Part shown: piece after piece, positions 59,616 to 64,000 of the stretch
Layout: each line of letters starts with the position of its first letter
How positions within the stretch are numbered: position 1 is the first letter of the stretch
Source of the DNA: Niastella soli
GTDB lineage: Bacteria; Bacteroidota; Bacteroidia; Chitinophagales; Chitinophagaceae
Assembly: GCF_017742245.1 (NCBI RefSeq)
Contig: NZ_JAGHKO010000014.1
Coordinates: forward strand, 248,001 to 312,000
DNA length: 64,000 nucleotides
Reading direction: 5' to 3'
The notes under the pieces: model-generated
Told to the model about the DNA's origin: nothing
Seen by the model: the letters and a program-made list of their open reading frames with translations, nothing else
Database searches by the model: none
Position numbers and translations under genes: made by a program

Positions 59616-60218
59616 TTATAGTTCTCGTTGGTTCATTTGCCGGGCGATCTCCGGGTTATTTTTTAAAAGCTCCGTCAGCGATTGCAGGCATTTATATTTT
59701 TTGTTTCGCACCACCTGTTCGTTTTCATATGGCAGGTGATGTACAATGTCTTTCATTGACATATTCTCGTAGTAGAAAAGCGTCAGCAGCTTTTTACAGT
59801 TCTCACCCAGTTTTCCCATCACTTCCAGGAACTGTTTTTTTACTTCCTGGTGAGCGATGTGCTGGCTTACGTCCGGTTCGGTAACATCGCGACTGGTCTC
59901 AAACGCTTTCTCACGCACTTCACTCCGCTCTCTTTTTTTCAGCTCATTCAGCCACAGGTTGCGGGCTATGGCCGTTAAAAAGGTTTTTACGCTGGCCTCG
60001 CCGCGGAATTTGTCTTTCTTCACCAGGTCGAGGAAAACAACCACCGTTTCCTGGAAAATATCTTCCGCATCGGCAGGCATGCCGCTGTTGGCCAGTATAA
60101 AAGACTGGATCGTTTGAGAATACTGCTGATAAATGAAATAAATGGCGTTGTTCAATTCATCACTTCTTCTGATGGCGGATAACAGCTCCGCATCAGAAAA
60201 CGTACTGCCTTTTATCAT
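59616..60218 (-). CDS. ECF RNA polymerase sigma factor
   Basis: A 200-residue sigma-70 family member with regions 2 and 4 only. Region 2 (about 15-100) includes GMPADAEDIFQETVVVFLDLVK and ASVKTFLTAIARNLWLNELKKR. Region 4 (about 125-185) includes LLTLFYYENMSMKDIVHHLPYENEQVVRNKKYKCLQSL. The DIFQET and TFLTAIARN motifs are the -10 recognition and core-binding parts. It is co-transcribed with the anti-sigma gene. Promoter targets are not visible. A TPR-CHAT gene stands on the opposite strand 2.1 kb away, convergent across the seven-unit repeat array. Confidence 0.93.
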   Translation of the reverse strand: MIKGSTFSDAELLSAIRRSDELNNAIYFIYQQYSQTIQSFILANSGMPADAEDIFQETVVVFLDLVKKDKFRGEASVKTFLTAIARNLWLNELKKRERSEVREKAFETSRDVTEPDVSQHIAHQEVKKQFLEVMGKLGENCKKLLTLFYYENMSMKDIVHHLPYENEQVVRNKKYKCLQSLTELLKNNPEIARQMNQREL

Positions 60219-60479
60219 ATTAATAGTAAACGCGGGGCTGAATTATGTAACCAGCCTGATCACTTTTTTAATAAAAAAATAGGTGTGCTCGCAGAACGGG
60301 CGCTAAATTAACGAAGGAAGTTCCAAAATCTGTTTGAAAGCTGAATGAATTTGTACAATAACCCATCATTTTGACCCAGGTCAACACATTTGCCGTCGTA
60401 ATAATATGTAAATGCGTCACTTAGGGGTATGGCGCAAGAGTCCGCTCAATGTCGTTTAGTTAAGCGAAATGGAGAGCTA

Positions 60480-60604
60480 AATCCCCTCCTCCGGAGGGGT
60501 CGCAGGGTGCAGCACATAAACACTGATGATAGGGGTGGGTATTATTTTGATTAATCTCGAATGAAACACAGGAAACCCACCCCTACCCCTCCCAGGAGGG
60601 GATT
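60480..60604. repeat. Nested inverted-repeat element
   Basis: Outer arms AATCCCCTCCT (60480-60490) and AGGAGGGGATT (60594-60604); inner arms AGGGGTGGGT (60531-60540) and ACCCACCCCT (60575-60584). Small GGAGGGG/CCCCTCC hairpins sit at each end. It is MITE-like in form, with no coding content. Similar CCCCTCC elements are widespread in Bacteroidota gaps. The remainder of 60219-61031 holds no gene I can support. Confidence 0.75.
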
Positions 60605-61031
60605 CCTTAAAACAAGCATTAAAAAGAGTCACATCGGGGCCTCTTTTTTCAAAAAAAAATAAATTTCCATACCAAATAAAGGTGAACATACCAGTTGTAT
60701 CTCCATATATAACGCGTTTTATTTCAAAACACATCAGCCACATTATCCTCCAAACTAGTAGACAATCCATCAGCACCACTCTGACTATTTTGCCAAAACG
60801 GTGAAATTTAAAAATTGATAGTGCAAAACATGAACTGATTGATTCTTAAAATACTAACAGGCTAATTAACTTGCAATAGGAAAGTAGAAACCGTAATCAT
60901 GGTCCCTGGTGACCGGACAACTTGTAGCGCCCTATCCATAAATAGATTGAATTGCTTAGGTAGTATGTTATAACTGTAACGTCTACCTGCTCTACCTGTT
61001 AAAAACATAGCGAGGCAAACGCAGTTTGAAA

Positions 61032-61457
61032 ATGAATGTGGCCGCGGACGCTACAACCCACAACGGCTTTTACTTATCCGCACATTCATTTAAACCGGCG
61101 TGCATGCCCAAAACAAGATATAGCTATATTAGAAAGGATATACGGGATGCGGTAAGAAGGGTAAAAAAGATAATAGATGACAACCCAACGAACGGCATTA
61201 CCAATGAAATGCTGGCCAACGAAACTGGCATCAGCCGCAATGTGCTGCAGAATGCCTTTAAACAAACGCATGGCGCACCCATTGGGCAATACCGGCTTAG
61301 ATTACGCATGGCATACGCAAAACAATTGTTGGGCACAGGCAGATCTATCAAGGCAATAGCCATAACGTTGCATTATTCATCTATTAGTGCTTTTTGTAAC
61401 GCATTTAAGAAATATTATGGGCAAAGTCCAACAGAATGGCGATATAACCAGAAATAA
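61032..61457 (+). CDS. Minimal AraC-type helix-turn-helix protein
   Basis: A 141-residue protein whose C-terminal 100 residues are a complete AraC/XylS double HTH. Helix-turn-helix 1 is in NEMLANETGISRNVLQNAFKQTHG, and HTH 2 with the family signature is SIKAIAITLHYSSISAFCNAFKKYYGQSPTEWR. There is no ligand or receiver domain, only a short N-terminus. ATG 61032 is used; a TTG lies two codons upstream, and ATG 61104 (MPKTRYS) is another possible start. The stop codon TAA overlaps the first base of the tandem array that follows. A second protein of the same kind lies at 63349. Confidence 0.85.
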   Translation: MNVAADATTHNGFYLSAHSFKPACMPKTRYSYIRKDIRDAVRRVKKIIDDNPTNGITNEMLANETGISRNVLQNAFKQTHGAPIGQYRLRLRMAYAKQLLGTGRSIKAIAITLHYSSISAFCNAFKKYYGQSPTEWRYNQK

Positions 61458-62294
61458 GACCTGTAAGGTCCATCACAGGATCTCGCACAAACAGTGAGCT
61501 ATCTTGGACCTGACAGGTCGGGTTCTAAAAAACCGAGAAGACCTGTAAGGTCCATCACAGGGTCTCGCACAAACAGTGAGATGACTTGGACCTGACAGGT
61601 CGGGTTCTAAAAAACCGAGAAGACCTGTAAGGTCCATCACAGGGTCTCGCACAAACAGTGAGATGACTTGGACCTGACAGGTCGGATTCGAAAAAACCGA
61701 GAAGACCTGTAAGGTCCATCACAGGGGCTCGCACAAACAGTGAGCTATCTTGGACCCCGCAAAGCGGGGCAGGCTCTGACAGGTCGGGTTCTAAAAACCA
61801 ATAAGACCTGTAAGGTCCATCACAGGGTCTCGCACAAACAGTGAGCTATCTTGGACCCCGCAAAGCGGGGCAGGCTCTGACAGGTCGGGTTCTAAAAACC
61901 GACAAGACCTGTAAGGTCCATCACAGGGTCTCGCACAAACAGTGAGCTATCTTGGACCTGACAGGTCGGGTTCTAAAAACCAATAAGACCTGTAAGGTCC
62001 ATCACAGGGTCTCGCACAAACAGTGAGATGACTTGGACCTGACAGGTCGGGTTCGAAAAACAAATAAGACCTGTAAGGTCCATCACAGGGTCTCGCACAA
62101 ACAGTGAGCTATCTTGGACCTGACAGGTCGGATTCGAAAAAACCGAGAAGACCTGTAAGGTCCATCACAGGGTCTCGCACAAACAGTGAGCTATCTTGGA
62201 CCTGACAGGTCGGGTTCGAAAAACCAATAAGACCTGTCAGGGTCGCGTCTTCAGCCCGCAAGTTCAGCACCCAATGGCGAACCTTACAGGTCTT
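61457..62294. repeat. Tandem array of ten GACCTG palindrome units
   Basis: Nine nearly identical units start with AGACCTGTAAGGTCC at 61457, 61539, 61621, 61703, 61804, 61905, 61986, 62067 and 62149. A tenth, divergent unit starts at 62230. Unit length is 81-82 bases, or 101 in units 4 and 5, where CCGCAAAGCGGGGCAGGCTC is inserted at one point. Each unit can fold: GACCTGTAAGGTCC with GGACCTGACAGGTC, CTCGCAC with GTGAG inside, and GGTT-CTAAA-AACC after it. It is the same family as the dispersed copies at 24.9, 45.1, 52.2, 54.4 and 57.7 kb. Confidence 0.92.
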
Positions 62295-62351
62295 TAACGT
62301 TAATGATGCAACGATCCGGCACCGATTCAGTAGACCATTAAACCATTGCAC

Positions 62352-62819
62352 ATGAAACGGACCAATGAATCAGACAAAGACCCGATCACCCGGTTCCTGA
62401 CAAACAACCTGGGGTTTTACACCAATCCCTTTGGTGTACAAAGCTTTCTGTTGGAAGACGGCGCGTTCAACATTACGGCCCACTATCCCGGCATTCTACT
62501 CGACACCGGTTATACCATGGAGGTGTGCATAGAAGATATTACGGTGGCACATTTCAGCCAACTCACTGGTATTACAACGGTTGAACAACTACACTTTGTT
62601 AGTCCGCACCTTTTACTCGAACTCTACATAAAGGGAGCAGCCATTTTAAGTGTTTTATATGATAATGGGGACTGCTGCTGGGAACTGGTTTTCCACCGGA
62701 AGGACGGCAAAGTGCATGTGAAGGATGAAGATGACGAACTGAGTTGGGTGGCGCGCAAGAAACTGGAAAAGCCGGCCGATTTTATTAATTACATCACGAA
62801 CTACGCAAAAAAGCATTGA
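62352..62819 (+). CDS. Hypothetical protein, 155 aa (paralog of the next)
   Basis: An unknown cytosolic protein. It shares its plan with the gene at 62850: FLTNNLGFYTNPFGVQSFLLEDGAFNITAHYPG here against FLDDHLGIYDNPQGIEYIMNMDDSVFVVCNLNP there. An aromatic/acidic region follows, and a C-terminal part ends in DFINYITNYAKKH against QFLEYTESRFYVE. No signal peptide or span is present. Start at ATG 62352; a TTG two codons earlier is less likely. It follows the tandem array by 57 bases and precedes its paralog by 30, so they form one unit, probably together with the AraC-type gene after them. Confidence 0.78.
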   Translation: MKRTNESDKDPITRFLTNNLGFYTNPFGVQSFLLEDGAFNITAHYPGILLDTGYTMEVCIEDITVAHFSQLTGITTVEQLHFVSPHLLLELYIKGAAILSVLYDNGDCCWELVFHRKDGKVHVKDEDDELSWVARKKLEKPADFINYITNYAKKH

Positions 62820-62849
62820 TCTTATTATATAACACAAAACTCCCGGGGT

Positions 62850-63317
62850 ATGACCAGGGCAGGCAAACATATTTATACATTCCTGGATGATCATTTAGGC
62901 ATCTACGACAACCCCCAGGGTATAGAGTATATTATGAATATGGATGACAGCGTGTTTGTTGTTTGCAACCTGAATCCCCCACCCGAGCCCTATGTTGACT
63001 ACGGTTTAATATACCCCAGCCAGCCATTCCAAACCTTTGTAGACGATTTTCAATTCTCCGGCACCCGTGCACTACAAACCATGACCCCTGACAAGCTATG
63101 GGCCTTGTACCAAAAAGGCAAGGTAGAGATCTTCTGTACCATTGTAGTAAAGGTCGTATTCTATGCATTGTATTTTCGCCTGGCGAAGAACAACACCATG
63201 ATCGTACGCGATGATTACGACCAGGAGCACGAGTTGGGCATGGTATTTACCAGTCCCAACCAGTTCCTGGAATATACGGAGAGCCGGTTTTATGTTGAGA
63301 CCGGCCCCCAATGCTGA
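62850..63317 (+). CDS. Hypothetical protein, 155 aa (paralog of the previous)
   Basis: Second member of the pair. The shared frame is FL-x(2)-[NH]LG-x-Y-x-NP-x-G in the first 30 residues and a central block (FVDDFQFSGTRALQTMTPDKLWALYQKGKVEIF here, THFSQL-like and LLLELYIKGAAIL there). It differs in the loops. The C-terminus is VFTSPNQFLEYTESRFYVETGPQC. It is cytosolic and of unknown function. The next gene, an AraC-type HTH, starts 31 bases downstream, so a paired role with that regulator is plausible. Confidence 0.78.
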   Translation: MTRAGKHIYTFLDDHLGIYDNPQGIEYIMNMDDSVFVVCNLNPPPEPYVDYGLIYPSQPFQTFVDDFQFSGTRALQTMTPDKLWALYQKGKVEIFCTIVVKVVFYALYFRLAKNNTMIVRDDYDQEHELGMVFTSPNQFLEYTESRFYVETGPQC

Positions 63318-63348
63318 TTTATATCGTTTACCATTAAACTTTGTGAGT

Positions 63349-63696
63349 ATGAATCCCGAAAAAAAATTCAAGCGTCATGTATTGATGGCAGTAACCGCCT
63401 ACAAAGAATTGCTGGATGCCGAATGTTCCCTTGGTTTGCCGGCAGACCAACTCAGTGCCCAGTTTGGCGTAAGCCGCAATGTATTATCAATGGCCTTTAA
63501 AAAACTGTTTGGCGAAAGCATCCGCGATTACAAACTGCGCAAAAGGATGGAACGGGGGCAGGAATTATTTGATGCCGGCAAGGATGTAAAAGAAGTAGCC
63601 AAAGAATTGAAATACACCGAGACCCGTGCCTTTTCCACTGCTTATAAAAGGTTCTTTGGGTTAACACCTACCACCCTCAATAAGTTATTGCAATAG
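63349..63696 (+). CDS. Minimal AraC-type helix-turn-helix protein
   Basis: A 115-residue protein consisting of an AraC/XylS double HTH and a short helical lead. HTH 1 is LPADQLSAQFGVSRNVLSMAFKKLFG and HTH 2 is KDVKEVAKELKYTETRAFSTAYKRFFGLTP. The frame is open far upstream into the preceding gene, but ATG 63349 (MNPEKKFKRHV) is the first start after that gene's stop. It resembles the protein at 61032 in size and order (SRNVL...AFK in both). No sensor domain is present, so it could be constitutive or work with the paralogous pair. Confidence 0.85.
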   Translation: MNPEKKFKRHVLMAVTAYKELLDAECSLGLPADQLSAQFGVSRNVLSMAFKKLFGESIRDYKLRKRMERGQELFDAGKDVKEVAKELKYTETRAFSTAYKRFFGLTPTTLNKLLQ

Positions 63697-63811
63697 AGAG
63701 TATAACGGTGATCCGCAGTCAAAGTATGACAAACGAATACAAAGTATGCGAGCCGAAAATTTGGAAAGGGCTTTTTGAGAGTGTAACTTAGATAGCGAAA
63801 CAATTCCAGGG

Positions 63812-63892
63812 GTGCTTAGGCGCTCCGACGCTAACGCTCCGGCGCAAGCGTCCAAGGCTATAAGGGCGCCTACGCCAAAGGCTTTGGCGCCT
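63812..63892. repeat. GGCGC-rich palindromes in the last gap
   Basis: A cluster of GCGCTCCGACG, ACGCTCCGGCGC and a perfect 17-base palindrome CGCCAAAGGCTTTGGCG (63873-63889). It lies between the HTH gene and the partial gene at the window end. Confidence 0.6.
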
Positions 63893-63918
63893 AAAACAAA
63901 ACCTTAAAAACCTTGCAA

Positions 63919-64000
63919 ATGGAAACCTTATTCAGGCCTGGCCTCGATGACGAGGATGATTATCCTTCCAGAAGGAGTGAAGAAGAAAGCACGCTCCAAT
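63919..64000 (+). CDS. Start of a gene cut by the window end (partial)
   Basis: ATG at 63919 opens a frame that stays open to the last base (27 codons). The start METLFRPGLDDEDDYPSRRS is acidic with a basic patch and shows no signal peptide. No family can be named from so little. Confidence 0.5.
   Translation, partial: METLFRPGLDDEDDYPSRRSEEESTLQ

Noticed and set aside
61457-62294. CRISPR array or coding repeat
   Set aside because: The whole 81-82-base unit is repeated, with no variable spacer. The apparent frame on the minus strand at 62109-62351 is only the repeat read through and has no start or homology support.

Overview
The window looks like a chromosome segment of a Bacteroidota bacterium, most likely of the family Chitinophagaceae (Chitinophaga/Niastella-like). 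The evidence is as follows. Promoters fit the Bacteroidota pattern TTG-N19-TAnnTTTG (best at valS and mqnA), and Shine-Dalgarno-like sites are lacking. Menaquinone genes are of the futalosine type (mqnA). There are LytTR regulators paired with propeller-type sensor kinases, many short lipoproteins, and long intergenic stretches full of heptamer repeats and small palindromes. No rRNA, tRNA, transposase, phage gene or CRISPR array was found.

Layout. 1-5.7 kb: a small unknown gene, a SRPBCC protein, the N-degron pair clpS-aat, a lipoprotein, an exonuclease/GIY-YIG fusion, and two tiny single-pass membrane proteins, each with its own terminator. 5.7-11 kb: a 280-bp intergenic block with strict 11-nt periodicity, valS, and a tandem pair of PAP2 phosphatases. 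11.2-16 kb: a stressosome-type operon (RsbR, RsbS, RsbT, an RsbT-RsbX fusion) that runs directly into a PAS histidine kinase and a response regulator. 16.1-25.9 kb: a zincin/beta-propeller/barrel protein, a PrsW protease, GNAT, a queuosine precursor transporter, a YfhO-like membrane protein and a glycosyltransferase. 26-39.2 kb: a very tight minus-strand operon of eight genes (methyltransferase, three carbohydrate-type enzymes, three paralogous propeller sensor kinases, one LytTR regulator). 39.7-41.6 kb: two duplicated LamG lipoproteins. 41.7-53 kb: mostly housekeeping genes (mqnA/purB divergent pair, double GNAT, prfC, MgtC, mutarotase, ABC permease, tsaD, tRNA methyltransferase). 53.4-60.2 kb: a lipoprotein, a periplasmic TPR-CHAT protease-like protein, a seven-unit array of about 100-bp hairpin repeats, and an ECF sigma factor with a TPR-bearing anti-sigma factor. 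61-64 kb: two minimal AraC-type HTH proteins flanking a ten-unit tandem palindrome array and two paralogous unknown genes.

The parts that deserve most attention are the TPR-CHAT / anti-sigma / ECF neighbourhood with its structured repeat array, the stressosome-to-two-component operon, the three-kinases-one-regulator operon, the AraC/array/paralog module, the 11-nt phased block upstream of valS, and a set of promoters whose -7 box ends 4-6 nt before the start codon (predicted leaderless transcripts). Intergenic DNA carries at least five dispersed repeat families, two of which carry smaller hairpins apparently inserted at fixed points.
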